This document shows positions 21,166 to 34,740 of a stretch of 64,000 nt of DNA, one piece after another (position 1 is the first letter of the stretch; every line of letters starts with the position of its first letter). The translations under genes and the position numbers were made by a program. The stretch covers positions 25,146,068 through 25,210,067 of the forward strand of contig OZ022259.1 of assembly GCA_963978905.1 (NCBI GenBank), read 5' to 3'. Source of the DNA: Trichostrongylus colubriformis. Taxonomy: Eukaryota > Nematoda > Chromadorea > Rhabditida > Trichostrongylidae. The notes beneath the pieces were generated by a model. It did no database searches. It was given only the letters and a program-made list of their open reading frames with translations, and was not told where the DNA came from.

Positions 21166-24100
21166 ACATTACAAAAACGTTCTTCAGGCTTCTCAAAACT
21201 GAATTATAGGGTAGATGGTTCAATTTTGGTTTCAACTTACTACCCGCCCGTGCATGACATATTATCGGGTTAAAAGGGTTCATCTCGAGCAAAGCAAAGG
21301 TTTCACCCTTTGAGCACTCCTTCAAGGACCCAGTGGTCCCATGTTCTCAGAGAAATGTGCCCCAACCCTCCCGTTGCTCGATTTCTTGTGTTCAAACAAT
21401 CCTTGCCTGGTGTTGGGTTATCGCGTTCTGTCATAGACAACTCGTTACGAGTCGAGTTATCTTCGGCTGGGCGGTGTCTGAGTACTTGGGCCATCGCTGT
21501 GTATCATCGGTGGTCTTATCAATGGTATCAGTGCCCTTTGCCAACCAAAGCAACACTTTTACTATGAGAATCATCACTCTGTTCCTAGACTGATCACCTT
21601 TAGGGAAAATTGGGTCCTGCCTGGAACTCATCGGTCCTTTGGTTGTTTTTGTTATAGTTTCTCCAGTCAACTGTAGATGACTAAACCTCTAGCCAGGTCT
21701 ATTTGCGCCACAGTTTGCCACCAATCTCATGCAGCTCAAGCGTTACCCCTGATGTTTCGGTGAGTCATCATGTCCATATTTTTCATTTTTCCCTTTTTTT
21801 TCACCCTTTCATCCGTCCTTTTTTTGCTGGCCGTTCTTCGCTCTGGAATGACAGTAGCTAAAAATAATTTTTCGCTGTGGGGATCGTGATAATTAATATT
21901 TTCTCTTTTTCGTTTTTCCTCCATCGATTTCTTCCATACTTCTCATCATTCCTTTCCTAACTCCTTCCCTACTTCATATCATTCATGCATTCATCCTTTT
22001 CATATTTCCCGATCTTTTACCGTAGTCAGGCTTTTGTTGAACCGAATTTTGCACTTTTGGTGGAAATGTTATCCCTCTGCATGCCCCTCCCTCCCACGTG
22101 TAACTCCTCTCCAGTTTTCCTATCTCTCCTCAGCTACTTATTCGGTTCCTCTGACTCGTGCAGCCAGTTTGGATTCAACCGTTTACCCGACATTTTAGGT
22201 CGTAAGATCGTCTGTCGATCGCTAATCCGAAAACAGCGGGTTACCCTCAATACAACGCGAAAGGCGGGCATTCATCCTGTTCTTATTTTTCATATTTTCC
22301 TCCACCTCAGACCTTCACCTCTTCTTTCCCGGAGGTCTCTGTGCTTGATGGGACTCTACCTGTTCCAACTCATTCGTTTCTGAGCCTCCGAAAATTTCTT
22401 TTCAACTAATTGCTCAACCTTAGGTTATGTTCATACGATATTACAAATAAACATTTTATGCAATCCTTATTTATTTATTTATTGGAAACGTAAACAATAG
22501 TCCACGTGTAGATTGCAACTATAACTACGGTTTCAAAACAAAAGTAACGAGTGATGCTCAGCAACGCAAACAAACATTTAACAAAAAAAAATAGAAAAGC
22601 AATCATATAAAAGCAATGCACCGAAAATCCTTCATTGTTTAGGATCAAATACTTTGCAAAAAAATGGCAAAGCATTTCATTTCCACTTTTTATCAGTTGT
22701 CTTCACTCTGAGTCATCATGAAAATCTTTTTTCCCTAAATTGCGATGTCTTTTTGATATAAAGAAATTGATTTTTGAAACGATATTTGTTCGTGTAAAAT
22801 TATTTGGAATTGCCGAACACTCACAGAAATTTATACAGGATACCCTTGGTTTCTGCTTTTTCATTTATTTGCTCTCGTATCATTCTTCCGGCCATTTTTT
22901 CCCATGCGTGCTCCCTGTTCCGAGTGCTCTTACCTAGGCCTCGTGATACATACCTGTCACTTCCCCCACTTGAGTTCGATGTAGGTACTTAGGCGCTAAT
23001 CCGAGAACAGCGGGTTACCCTCAATACATTTCAATGAGCGTCTTTCTCGCGTCGTGAACCTCAAACGAACCTTCTCGTCTGCCAAGGTCGTTACCAGCCC
23101 TTAGGTAAATCGGTCGGCAATCTTCACCTCACCCTTTACGTGCAATACCAACCCTATTATTATACATCAGGTAATCCTAGAGGGAGCATTTAAGTCGATC
23201 ACAGCCCTGCAATGGATGTGAAGCTTTGTAAATGTTAATTTTGGACTATTTTAAGAAGTCCAGAGCTCAGGGTTTTCCCCCTAAAAACCACCATAAGACT
23301 TTCTCCAATATTTTTATTCACCTCAATCCACGCCTCTGATTCTGTCATCTATCATCACTCGTTGATCGTTTTCGTTTTCCGTACCGAGAGGAGATTTGTA
23401 ATTGAATACCCGGTACAATCGTCGGCCGGGTCAGACCGCGCACCAGGGCTGGCTGTCGAAAAAGCTCCGACCGCAATCAGGCGGTGTGGAATGTAAAAAC
23501 GCGAGAAACGCCATCGGAATGCGAGCGTCAATGAGGGATCTTAGCGAAGCTGCGGGAATACTCAGCTCTTACCCTTTTACGGATTTTTGAGGGCCAGTGT
23601 GGGGAGAAGTTACCTGGGGAATAGGAGAAGTGGGGATAACACTGGCCTGCTACCTTTCTGCCTGTCCACTTGAACCATTCGACGAGTAACGTGGCCCAAA
23701 ACGCGTAGAGGTAGGGCTATTTGGAAGGGAGGGGCGCTTGTGATCGATCTAATACCTCGCAGAGGTATAGTTCATTCAAGCGGTTAGGATCTTTCAATTT
23801 ATCAAGCTGAGGGTTTTGGGAATCTCCTGAGTTTTTCAATCAAATATCTGACAAACACATGAGTTTTAAAAAAAAATCAAAAAATACATGTGGCGAAAAA
23901 AAATTCTGAATGCTCCGAGACAGCTCATTCCTTTTTACGATTTCCGGAAATTTGAAGCCTATTTTTTTCCAGATTACATTTGCTCTCTTCACCGTTCTTT
24001 ACGGTAATTTTCACGATTTTCTCTCGCCCTGTCAAACTTTCATGCACCTTCTGGAACTCTTTTCTATTCATTTCTTTCTCAGATTCCTTTTGTTTCATTC

Positions 24101-26199
24101 TTTTCTTGAACACAACCGCAAAAATAGTGGAGTTTGTGTGGATGATGTCACCTGAAACTGATTGCATGCTTCGTAGAGCATATAATCGCTTCAACAGTAT
24201 TATATGGGCCGCGTGTACGTGGCTTATACGAAAGGCTTGCGCTACGACCTCCAAGGCTACTACCTCCAGATTATCAGGGCTTTGTATGCTATCATACACA
24301 CGGTTGTACCTTCATTATCGAGGAATTACGTTGTACAATGTGGCAATCTCCAAATGATGGATACGGTAAGAGAGCCAGCCGACTGAGTATCATATGTCAT
24401 ACGTAGTCATTTGTTCCGTCAACCGGTAGTGTCACCCACCCATCCTCCAGTGTCGGTTCGTCGCGGTGCTTTAATCCGCGCGTCCCGTGTGCGCGTCGAA
24501 CCACCAATTGACTCCCTTTGTATCGAGTGCGGTAAATCCCTACCGTACCCGTGAAGGATCATCGTCGTCAACTTCCACCGGGGATGATGGGACGACCCAA
24601 CGGGGCCACACGGGATAGGGGTTGAGTTGTTCATCATTCGTCTGATCTAGAACTTATAAATTGATATTTGATGGTTTATTGATGCTCACGCTGATCTGAT
24701 AATTTCTATATAAAATGGAAAATATCATATCTGTGATTATAGTGGGTAATATGTACCTGGAAAATAGAAACAGCAATGAGCAAGATAGTATACTTTGGGA
24801 ATAATTATATTCACAGAATATTTTATATTCGGTATACTCAGCAAGTTAAAATTGGTAAATCGTACTTGACCCACTCGGTGGGTTAAAAGGATGACCATTT
24901 GGAGTCGAGCATTCTAATTAGAATGCGCCATGCATTTTCATCCCCATTCGTAGTCATATGTGGTAGCAGATTGGTTTGACTTGTACAATAATGATTTGCT
25001 AAATTCATCGAGCAGTGGAAGTTGAGAGGTAGTGGTAGGGACTGTTCTCCGGATCATATAGGTGCTGTTGCGAAATTTGTCATTACACCACTTCGAACTG
25101 ACTTATTTGCATGAACTCAGTTATATTATTTCAAATCAATCTCAACTCACTCTCAGTTTGTTTTCTGGCATAAAAACGTGAAGGGAGCCCTGAAAATTGA
25201 TCGTATTATTTTGATTTGCTCGAAGTTCAGTCGATACCTAACCACTGACTAAATTTGTTCAAGGATTCATGTTCATGTTTGGTCAATGGCTATGTTCGCA
25301 ATAATTTCAAATATCATCGGCCATTCAATCGCAAACGTTGTGCTAATTTTGCAAATAAAATTTTCTTGCTGAATTTTTATATGAAGTTGTTTGAAGGTGG
25401 CTCAAAGTGGATTCTTGTAGATGAGGGCCTTATTTGCTCAGACTGGATAGGAATTTAGGAATAAGCGTGACGTAGATGACTGGTCGCATTGATTCGTAGA
25501 AATTGGATCCATTCATTGATTGATCAGCTGTTCTTGGAGCAATTGATCAACTTGTCGGCTTCATTCAAAGCGCTTTGATTTGGTATCTGACATTCTTTCT
25601 TACTTCACATTGCGGTCACATTGCGGTGTGGGGGTTTGAGAAACCAGACCGTAAGGGTCATTCCTGTGAGATTCTTCAAACCTTGTCCATTTCGAAATTT
25701 GTCATTTTGTGATGAACTAATAATTTTTGGAAAGTAAAAAATTGGCCACGAGAGGGGTGTATCAAGTATGAATAGTGAAAACTGTAGGTCCGTGAACCGG
25801 AAGGTGATGAGGTTCACCCCGCAACGCTTACTGATTGCGTCCTTTCCTAGCATATTTGAGACCACATTTCTACTTTACTGGAATTTTGATAGGAGTTGAA
25901 GGCATGGCGCAACCTCCAGAAGTGTACGTGACGTTTTGTTATATTGTAATTGTTTATTGCATGGGCCTGAGCCCATGCAAAAATTCAGCTAATGAATGTC
26001 CAGTGCCGCTTTGAACGAATTTAATTAATTTGTGACAACTCCTAACCTCAGAAGTCTGTCAAACTGCGTGCAAGTCCTGTTCGCAAAGAAATGGTGTCTG
26101 ATATGGTATTTAGCACTGCGAGCAAAAATTTTCCTGGACCCGCCCCTAGTTCTTGCCTCTCTACTCTTAGAAAGCTGTTAGAATTTCGTTTAGAGTGGC
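21166..26199. other. Five kb without a supported gene
   Basis: The plus strand between about 21760 and 22380 is pyrimidine-rich. A 33-base sequence starting GCTAATCCGA and ending GGTTACCCTCAATAC occurs at 22221-22253 and again at 22995-23027 with one difference. Around 24430-24620 is a GC-rich stretch with overlapping open frames. Around 24900-24960 is a fragment sharing GAATGCGCCATGCATTT with the SINE end. The remainder is AT-rich and I see nothing coding in it. Confidence 0.45.
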
Positions 26200-26580
26200 C
26201 TAGAATAAATTGAAAGAGGTGATCAAGTCGATTTTTCTCCTTCTAAGAGATAGTGTCACAAGGCCGAGGTGCATTGCGTACCTTTCCATCAGGTATCTAA
26301 TCATAATTGAATCCGACCGCCCTAACAAATACCTTCCTTGTAAAACTATTTTGACCCTCCCTATAGCACTAATCACCTTTACTTTGTGAGGGCTAAATAC
26401 CACAGTTCCATATTCTAACAATGGTCTAATGTTTTGTACGCTCTGAGAAGTACTAAAGAGTCCCTAGTTGAGAAAGCTCTGAACATGTTGAACAATGACG
26501 CCATGGCTTTAGCCGCAATTTTAAGACAGTGTCATCAAAGCTAAGGTCCCTGCTAATGTTGATGCCGATGTCTCTGGTAA
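26200..26580 (-). pseudogene. CR1-like non-LTR retrotransposon reverse transcriptase relic
   Basis: The minus strand encodes, in two frames, the C-terminal part of a LINE reverse transcriptase. An upstream part reads DIGINISRDLSFDD and later MFRAFSTRDSLVLLRAYKT. After a frameshift near 26432 it continues as RPLLEYGTVVFSPHKV and LGLVTLSLRRRKIDL. The pattern AYKT..RPLLEYG..V.SPH is characteristic of CR1/RTE-type reverse transcriptases just after the catalytic palm. The YXDD box and endonuclease are missing, so only about 120 codons remain of an element that would be several kb. It is inactive. Confidence 0.75.
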
Positions 26581-29500
26581 TTTACAGTGCATTTCTATGG
26601 GTAGAAAATAAGCATAGCAGGGACAAGTATAAGTCGGGGGAGGAGAGGGGGGACCATGCCTTCCCCTCCTCCGAATTTCCAAAACGCCCCCCCCTCCTCT
26701 ACATAGCCCCCGAAAACCTTCTTCTGGCTTTATGTCGATTGTGTCGATGGTTTATGGTAAGTACGTCAAGTATGATCCTTCCACTCGAGGACTAACCCTC
26801 AGCGCTTGACCCTGATGCGACTTGCCAGCGGCATTTACCCGAAAATCGGAAATTGGAACTTCATTGTCGTAACAACAGCTCTGCTTACGCAACCACTTCC
26901 ATTTCTATGTTGCAAAAATTTATAAGATTTTTCGATTTAATATTGGTGGGTTAATATGCACTCGAAACGCTTTACTTTACCAGTGTGTAAACTTACCTTT
27001 TTTCAGTTCGGTATCAATAGTAGCTCAATAAGTTTCCAATGAACTGAACGAATGTTCTGGAAACAGGCACTACCTCCCGATCAAGCATTGGTTGGGAAGT
27101 TATGGAGGTTGTATTATGGGTAGGTAAGGGTCGTCTTCGGTGTGCACCGGCCGAGAACCAGGCTTGAGCTGTTTTTAGATTTTCTGATCCATTTTTTTTT
27201 GAAACCCTCATAAAGGTCGTCAGCGTTAGGCTTAGGAGGAGGAAGGGGGGGGGGGGTTCATATTTTGACTGTTGCTCCTAAGAATTGTTTTTAACGCAAT
27301 GTTTGACCATGCTAGAGTGAACTCCACGTGTACACTTTCTGAGAGAATTCGGAAGATTGGAATTGCACTGTGGCTCCATTCAAATTCGTCATACATATTA
27401 CAAATAATAAAATGATTATTCAAATTTATATTGATTCCCTAAAACAGTACCGACCAATGTGGCCCTGGTGACTGCTTTATTATTTTGTGCGAAGTTCTCC
27501 GAATCTTCACATTTCATCGTTGTCGTCGTCGTTGATGGCGTTTAGAAGCTTCGATGTTTTGACGGCAGCGTCAGCGGTTTCAAATCAACCGCTGTGTCCG
27601 CTTTTTCGAAAGCGAAACAACCGTTTCCCAACCGATGAACGAGCAATGCTGCTCGTGATAGTCGTAGGCGTTCTTTCGAAGACACCCCATCTCTTGTCGT
27701 CCATGCAGTAGTAACCTCCCAGGACTGCAATGCCCGTCCGGAAGAACGGCCGATCGTTGGTTGAGAGCGATCAATCGAGACAGCGATGTATATTTGTCCG
27801 TTTGTGTATATATTCAAGCGATATTGATCGGATACGAATGGGGGGGGGGGGCGGTTTGGAATGTGCGATGATGATGGTGGGAAGTGGAAAGAGAACACGG
27901 GAAATAAAAGCTCATCTGATGTTACTCACGGGGTTGTACCATGGGTAAGCAAAGGGGCGGAGGGAGCACTGTGCGATTATTCTGCGCATCACAATCACCT
28001 GTTCCGGCTCATATGGTAATCAGTATGCAAAAAAGCGTCATGAACTACGATGAGATCGGTACAATGCGCGCTCCACGATGACCTTTACCTTTTTGGGTTT
28101 CCTTTAACTGGGTGCTAATAACACCATGTTTGAGACGATATCTATTTTTTTACTAGTTTTTCTCATACTCTCCATATAGTACTTGCTTCTGTAGCATAAA
28201 CTATGGGACCTTTAAAAGCTCAGAAATCCATACCTGTGAAAAAAAGCCGGCATCGAAATGAAAACCACGGAAGTGGACGGCAGTAGTTGCGGTTTCTTTT
28301 TCCCCATTTTATTTTTTCTGTTTTCAATCTTTCTAAACTAATTCAGTTTACTCATGTTATGGTAATCCTATAAATTACTGAGCTGACTTTGGAAAAAACT
28401 TTTTCGTTCACACCCCTTTTCCTTGTTTTTTTTGTTTTTTTTTTTTGAAAAAAGATTTATGTGAAAGAATGAGACAAGATGACAGTTATGCTTAGTGGAA
28501 CCCTCTCCTGCACAGTTGTTTCACCATCCCCGAAGCTCCTTTCCTCAGGATTGGAAAAACTTGGATTGCCTAGCTCTTGTACCCCCCCCCCCGGCACCCC
28601 ACTTTATAGCCCCAAAAAGTAGGTATTATAGTAGTTCTGCTGTCTACGATGTTCAGTAAATTGTACATTTTGCCGGTCGTCATCTTTTCTGTGTAAGTTT
28701 CTGGCTGATCTACATGTTTTCAGATTAATTATTAATGCTCTGAGCTTTTCCTCATCCATTTTCATTTACTTATCTTCCATTCTTTTTTCTTCATTTCTTT
28801 TCTACTCTGAGGTTTTCTTTATTTTCCAGTGTCACCATTAATCTCAGATGTTTTTGTTGTAGACGTGCCCAGTTATGGCTCTTTCATTGTTCTTTTGGAG
28901 CATTCCGTTGCACTTGCTACTGATCATCTGCATGTGGACTACTGATATAGCTGTGCTTCTGATATCAGAAGGATATAAGGAAAAGGTGTGGCTCATAAGA
29001 AATTCGTACAGACCAACGCCATGTACTTGCCTTTCGTTGCCCACTGGATATGAAACAAGTTTTGTTTTTTAAAATTCTTTTTCCACTTTCAGACTGTAGC
29101 TCATATTATGATATCATTCAGATGGACTCGTAGGCACTTCTTTCCACAGTTACTTTTCTCTTCGTACGATCATAATTGGTCTATTTTTTGCATTCGAAAT
29201 AGAGAATGCCTCATAGTGCAAGAAACCAGAACAGCTTCGAAAAATTTTGAGTTTGGCTAGGGGTTTCCGAAGATTTTTCTCACTGAATCCCAAAACGATG
29301 CAAAAAAAAGAATGATCAGGAACAAAAAAAGAAAGAGACTCTTTTTTTTCTCATCTTAGAAAGCTTTCGTGCTCGTTCTCCAAATTCGTGTACTATGTGG
29401 CTCAAAATTTGTCGAATAATCAAATACGCGAGTCGGGTGAGATTACCGCGGTGCGAATATTGAGTGTATTCTAGCACATACAGCAGCCGTACAGGTACAT

Positions 29501-29678
29501 TGCCTGGTATTCCTATGAAAAGTGCAATGCTGAGGGCTCCAGGGGCATTTGCGATAGCCACGTAACCAGTCAGCTCATTATCCGTATCGAATCCCAATTC
29601 AGCATAATTTGTAGACTTTCTTGAATCAGAATGACCTTCAGTTCACGTTTCGTCGTCCGTCAAGACTTGCCGCCACTT
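26581..29678. other. No supported gene; several G/C homopolymers
   Basis: G runs lie at 27245-27256 and 27840-27851 and a C run at 28582-28592. A short tract around 26796-26815 (AACCCTCAGCGCTTGACCCTG) recurs near 44490, 54170 and 61200. A plus-strand frame from 28873 begins with a hydrophobic stretch (MALSLFFWSIPLHLLLIICM) but has no supported gene structure. A minus-strand frame at 29316-29597 is unassigned. Confidence 0.4.
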
Positions 29679-30103
29679 AGGAATCGTCCATGGAAAAATA
29701 GGTTTTTATGTGACCCATATAATTATGTTGTATTTGCCTAATGTGGGCCGCATGCGAAGTTTCACACGAAGAATGTGAATCCGGCTTGAATACAGCACCA
29801 TGAAATCTTGGCCGGGTGGGCGGAGCCTCCGAGCAAGTGTCCACCCCGTCGTCCGCCCCGGTCGGAGACGCATCGTAGGAACAGAAAGTTACGTAAGCAG
29901 TCCCACTCCCCGTTCCCAACCTCGGCGGTTGACGGGACGGAGCTTTTACTCGGAGGCTCCGCCCACCCGGCCAAGAATTTGGGGAGTTGTTTCTTAGCCG
30001 AAATCTCACTTTTTCGCGTAAAACTGTGCATGCGGCCCTTATTAAGCAAATACAAGATATATATAAGAGTAACAAAGACACTAACTTTCCGTGGACGATT
30101 GCT
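29679..30103. mobile_element. Palindromic MITE, family D copy 2
   Basis: The left end is AGGAATCGTCCATGGAAAAA and the right end CCGTGGACGATT. Inner matching blocks are TTGTATTTGCCTAATGTGGG and its inverse CCCTTATTAAGCAAATACAA, then GCATGCGAAGTTTCAC and GTAAAACTGTGCATGC, then GGCCGGGTGGGCGGAGCCTC and its inverse. It is better preserved than the 3.3-kb copy and has no coding potential. Confidence 0.8.
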
Positions 30104-31753
30104 TTAAATGGTTACCGAATTTGATTTAAATTACCGGTGGTTATATGATGTGGTGCGAAATCACCAAGGCCCTTGCTGCAGCTTTTGCTTGCCCTTCAGA
30201 CGTGGCGATGTCGACGTGGCGGCGGTTGTCGTCGTCACCCAATCGTTGCTTCCACCTGGATGCTCTCTTCTGAATGAGTCATATGCCCCGAACTATGTAT
30301 TCAACACACATTGTTTTTATTCGCAATTGCCACACACACAGTTCAATCACGGCCATCACATCGCAATCCAACACGGTACTTTACCCTTGCAGTCAATCGC
30401 GAGAACTGCTTCAACTGCTCCGGTTTCGTTGATGGTTGATCATCATCGATAGATGAGAAGAGGCTGATCAGTCTTCTTACGTTTCCTTCAGAAGTCCCCT
30501 TCGATCAGGCAAACACTATCTCTATTAGTTACCGTCTCCTTCGGCACAATGCTGCGTCATCAAAGGTGTAGGTTGGTTCAGTCGGCTTCGGCCGACGATC
30601 CTTAACCTATGAGTCGTCGAGCGGCACCTATTGTGATCCATCAGTGCGCATCCGTAAGATGAAACATTCATCGGTCACTCTACTATAATACAACCCGCCT
30701 GGCCGCCTTACTTGTTTTTTTACAATAGGTTTGTTTGCTTCATATTCACAAAAGGGTAACAGACCTCAGATACAACCTTTTGGAGTTCAAACAGGCCCGC
30801 GTTGAAGGCGGCACGGTCACGCAGCGTTCGTGGTGGTAAAATGTACGTTTCCGCAGGATCGCGGAATCTGGGGAAAACGATTAGATACGTATCGATCGGA
30901 CGAAGTGTGGAAGTTGTGTTTTTTAGAAATGCGGAATTGTGAAATCTTGGTTTTACTAGTTCTCTTAAATAGATGGAGCTGGAAATGGATACATATCCAA
31001 TCTTCTTTCGTACGCACATTCCACGATTCTGCATTTCCGCAGAAACGCGGATTCCGCGATTCTTACAATCGATACGTATCTTTATCACTTTCCAAATTTC
31101 GAACATCCATGGAAACGCGAATCTCACCACTATGAACAGTGCCTTACTGCTATAAAGAAGTGTCTTTTTGGTCTTTATCAGGCACTCAAAAGTAGTAATT
31201 GAAACGCCTAAGTACTCATATAGTCGTGAGGCGGAGCAAAATACCTGTTTGAGATCATGCTGTAAAAATGAACAAAGAAATGATAAAATGAGCAACCCAG
31301 AGGTATCATAGCGAGGTGCTATATCATTTTCATCTGTCACAACCTATAGATAATTCAAAAATATCGATTTTTTGTCTGATTTACTATCGAAGAAGGTTCA
31401 TTCGTGGCATGAAAGGTTTTCCCAGAGCTCTTCAAGATCTTCACTTTCAAAGCTGATTTTTGTTGACTGCTTATATAGAAATTACTGTCAAATATTCTCA
31501 TCTTAAATTGTTTATTCAACCGAGCGACCCTCCTTCCGCGAAAAAAAATTATGTATATTTGCCAAAAAACAATGTCAATTTGTGCTGCTGTTTCCTACAG
31601 TTTGAACTTCAAGTTCATTTCGTAGTTTTCTGGGAGTTGTGGCGGTTTTGTCGAAAGCAGTTGTATTTTACAGGAAAACTTTGAGTGTCAGTCGTTCTGT
31701 CAATCGTTATGTCAGAATTTCGCGAGACCGCACGCGGCAAATAACGCGGTGTG
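30104..31753. other. GC-rich stretch and ATCGATACGTATC repeat, no supported gene
   Basis: The stretch 30130-30700 is GC-rich and repeat-free by eye. At 30855-31110 the sequences GATACGTATCGATC and AATCGATACGTATC lie about 160 bases apart as an imperfect inverted pair inside a 206-codon minus-strand frame. The same ATCGATACGTATC core is in a MITE at 62608-62747. The open frame is therefore probably a by-product of a repeat. Confidence 0.45.
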
Positions 31754-32100
31754 GAGTGTGTACCCTTGTGTCAAGATTTTCGCACGACTACGAGCGGCCT
31801 GCGACCCAGTGGGTGCGAGCTATGCGCGTCGCGGTAGTTGGGTCTTGGAACGATCACAGGCTAATGTTAGGGGCGCGATACGCAGTTGAATTGTAATCGC
31901 TTCGGGACCCACCAACATGGCGCCTTTAGCTCGACCGCATTGCTTCGCTTGCGACATACCGCGGTGTGTGAAAATCGTTTTTTTACGTGTGATTGCGTAA
32001 GTTGCGTACGTCACCTATATCGGGATAGGCTTCAGCAACTCACGCTGCAGACATGGCGTGCGCGGCGTCGCAATGCGAAATCCTGACCTAACAAACACAC
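31754..32100. mobile_element. MITE, family B copy 1
   Basis: The left end GAGTGTGTACCCTTGTGTCA and the right end CGAAATCCTGACCTAACAAACAC form an imperfect inverted pair. The core carries GAGCTATGCGCGTCGCGGTAGTTGGGTC, and CGATACGCAGTTG..TAATCGCTTCGGGACCC. It is longer than the other copies (56179, 62301) because of about 100 extra bases between 31980 and 32065. Confidence 0.7.
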
Positions 32101-33399
32101 TCAAGAAAGTCCTGTTAAATTTTGTTTTTTGAAAGCTCAGCGGAATTTTAGAGCTTAAATGCTCAACTGTACTGCCGACACAACTACTCAATAATTACTG
32201 TTAAGTTCAATTATATTAATTTATAATTAATATAAGAAAATAATTGTAAGTAATGTAAAACAGATAGCCATTATGTAGCATTCACATAAATATTTCGCAC
32301 AACTATTACCTAAAACTCAGACCTATTATTTCATGTAATATGTAAGGATTCAAATTTTCACATCTAACATAAATAAGCTATTATTACGTTAGAACAGATT
32401 CGAATTTATAAACTTACAAATTACTCGAAATACATGGTTTTAAAGGCAGCTCTCATATACTAAAAAATAACCAACTGATTGAACCAATCAGATATTTCAA
32501 TAAACACTAGGATGGCCATAACGAACAATTCAGATACTTGAGTCAGAATATTTCCAACGCCCTCTGTAGGAACTTTTAGCATTTTGAATTGATTTCGCAG
32601 CTCATCGATCGTTCTGTATCGGCCTGTCATCATTATTGTTTGAATATTTTCCGTTTCACACGTAGAATCGCTGCTCGTTGCCGTTTTTTTTCTGCCAAGA
32701 ATTTGTGCCATGGGTTTTCGTAATAATACAAAAGGTCTTTATAATATGCGGTCGATCACCTTATAAAAATTTGGCTTATAGAATTTATTTATTTTGTAAT
32801 ACCGAGAGGACAAGCTGGGAAGAAGGCAAGCTCGCTCCGAATTGCTGTGTTGAGAAAATGTTTACAATCTCTACAGACTTCATGTTTTCAAATTCATTTG
32901 TTTTTATTTTTGTTAATTGTTAAAGTTACCGTATCGTACAATTTACAATATATATAGTAACATGTGGTTGACATTACCATGCGTTATCTACTTACCTGCC
33001 AGATTTCACCCCAATCGCTATCAGTTCGCAAAAACTTTCATTGTGATCAATCGATCGTGATAAGTTTGGACCAACGAACTCAACGCCAGCGCTATTCGAG
33101 GGGTTTCCCAAATCCGTACTGAACGGTGTGTGGTTGCTGCTGTGGACACACACACGACACCTGGGCTTCGTACAGTAGCCGTAACCGATTTATGAAGCGA
33201 CGAGACGATATAAATCGAATACCCGTCGCGCGTCCGATTGCGAGACCATCAATGGCGTGCCGATGGTGGCTGTCACCCGGGCTCGTCGCCTTTTGTGCCG
33301 TGTCGACCAATATAACCACTACAAATCGTGTATTTGAATAGGATTTCCCTGCTCGGATGTGTTCGATTCGTTCAGTGGAGTTGACCAACAGCTAGCGCT
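32101..33399. other. AT-rich stretch, no supported gene
   Basis: An ATG-initiated minus-strand frame of 83 codons (32711 down to 32460) starts MAQILGRKKTATSSD and has a hydrophobic C-terminus. The start context is acceptable but no splice site or homologue is recognised. I leave it unannotated as a gene. Confidence 0.4.
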
Positions 33400-34740
33400 G
33401 AGGTGTATGAACGTCTTTCTGAATGGCGACGTAGCGGCGACGCGCTAGTAATCACTTTAGGAGGGAACCGCTCTTCAAAGAGATTCGTCTACCTATCGAC
33501 GACTTCCTGCCCGATCGACTGATGGCGTCGGAAGCGCGGTTGACAGGATTCGTAGGCAAGAATTTCTCTGAAGAGAAAAAACTAGTTCCGCAATCAATAC
33601 CCGTGGTTGACATCTCCGCGGGGTAAATTCATCGGGACCTGCAGTCAGTCAGTTCTTGTCTTAATCAGCTCTTGACTCATTTTCGCAATCAACCATCATC
33701 ATCACCACCACCACCACCACCACGGGACAGTTATTGCTTACCAGTTAGGGAAGAGGGCAAGTAAACGTCTGGGGACTGACTTCGACGGATGAATGCTGCC
33801 CGTATTTGTGACGTCTTTCTAGAAAACTCGCCTCCTCAGCCAATGGAATTAGCATCGACAGTTTTCACCCGCCATAGCTGGCGGATCCGATTTACGCCAA
33901 CCTTCGCCTCAAGGCGTGCACCCTAATTCCTTCGTTTCTCTACCTAATTCCAGAACTTCTCTCCCTACGAGGAGGAAACCCGTCTTTGGCTCGGCTCGTC
34001 TCACCTTGACGGGTAATGCGTTATTCACCGGAAGTCGAATGTAGTAAGCACTTAGTATACCGGAAGATACTTCACCTCGTGGCAGCCGCAAGTTATACCT
34101 TCACCCACTCTCTAGGCTCCCCCCCCCCCCACCTCCCCTCTGGGGCTCGATTCAGAAAGCAACGGGTTCGAGTCGGTAGACCTCTCCTTCATGACTCATT
34201 ATCTCTATGTCAGCAGCAGCAGCAGCAGCACACGAGACCCCGTCATCGCCGCGCTGCTACCCCGCCGACCACTACCCGCCCCACGGGGTTTTACAGATGT
34301 AAGCCGGGGGACCGGCGGTTGCGTAACCGGTTGAATGTGGTTGTCATCGGGTATCTGGGGGCTTCTGTTCATCATCCTCGCCTCTCTTCATCTCTTGTCA
34401 TCAGTTTCATAACGTCGTTTATCTCTGGTACACTCTGTTAAACACGATATCTTTCGGGGCAAAGTTTTCGGTCCGCCACCATCACCGTCATCACCACACT
34501 CCGCCCGCACTACCATATATTACCAGTTACTCTCTACTATTCATCGGTCCGGTCTAGGTAGCTAGCTTATGGTTGATGTGCGGCTATAACGAATCGCTTC
34601 TTTGTCTCTCGTCATCCCATCGCTACTAGCCGCTACAACCCTCTACTGACTGGTAAGCAGCTTACTTGACTGAATGTCGCCGATCACGAGGATGAAGACC
34701 GCACGAGGACGAGGTTATCAACGCCATGCATCATCGTTCG
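33400..34740. other. GC-rich single-copy island with trinucleotide arrays
   Basis: The stretch is clearly richer in G and C than its neighbours, with no dispersed repeat seen. It holds a (CAT/CAC)n array at 33692-33723, a C run of 12 at 34119-34130 and a (CAG)n array at about 34210-34230. The 141-codon plus frame at 34016-34441 spans the CAG array and the C run and has no domain. It could be a promoter, an enhancer or an unrecognised first exon. Nothing more can be supported. Confidence 0.4.

Noticed and set aside
24419..24637. GC-rich minus frame, 72 codons
   Set aside because: Open in several frames because of high GC; no start or splice support.
29677..30081. Overlapping open frames on both strands, up to 134 codons
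   Set aside because: They are by-products of the palindromic GC-rich MITE at 29679-30103; the similar frames at 3268-3721 arise the same way.
30720..31340. Longest non-transposon open frame, 206 codons on the minus strand
   Set aside because: It overlaps the inverted ATCGATACGTATC repeat, shows no domain and has no convincing promoter or splice context.
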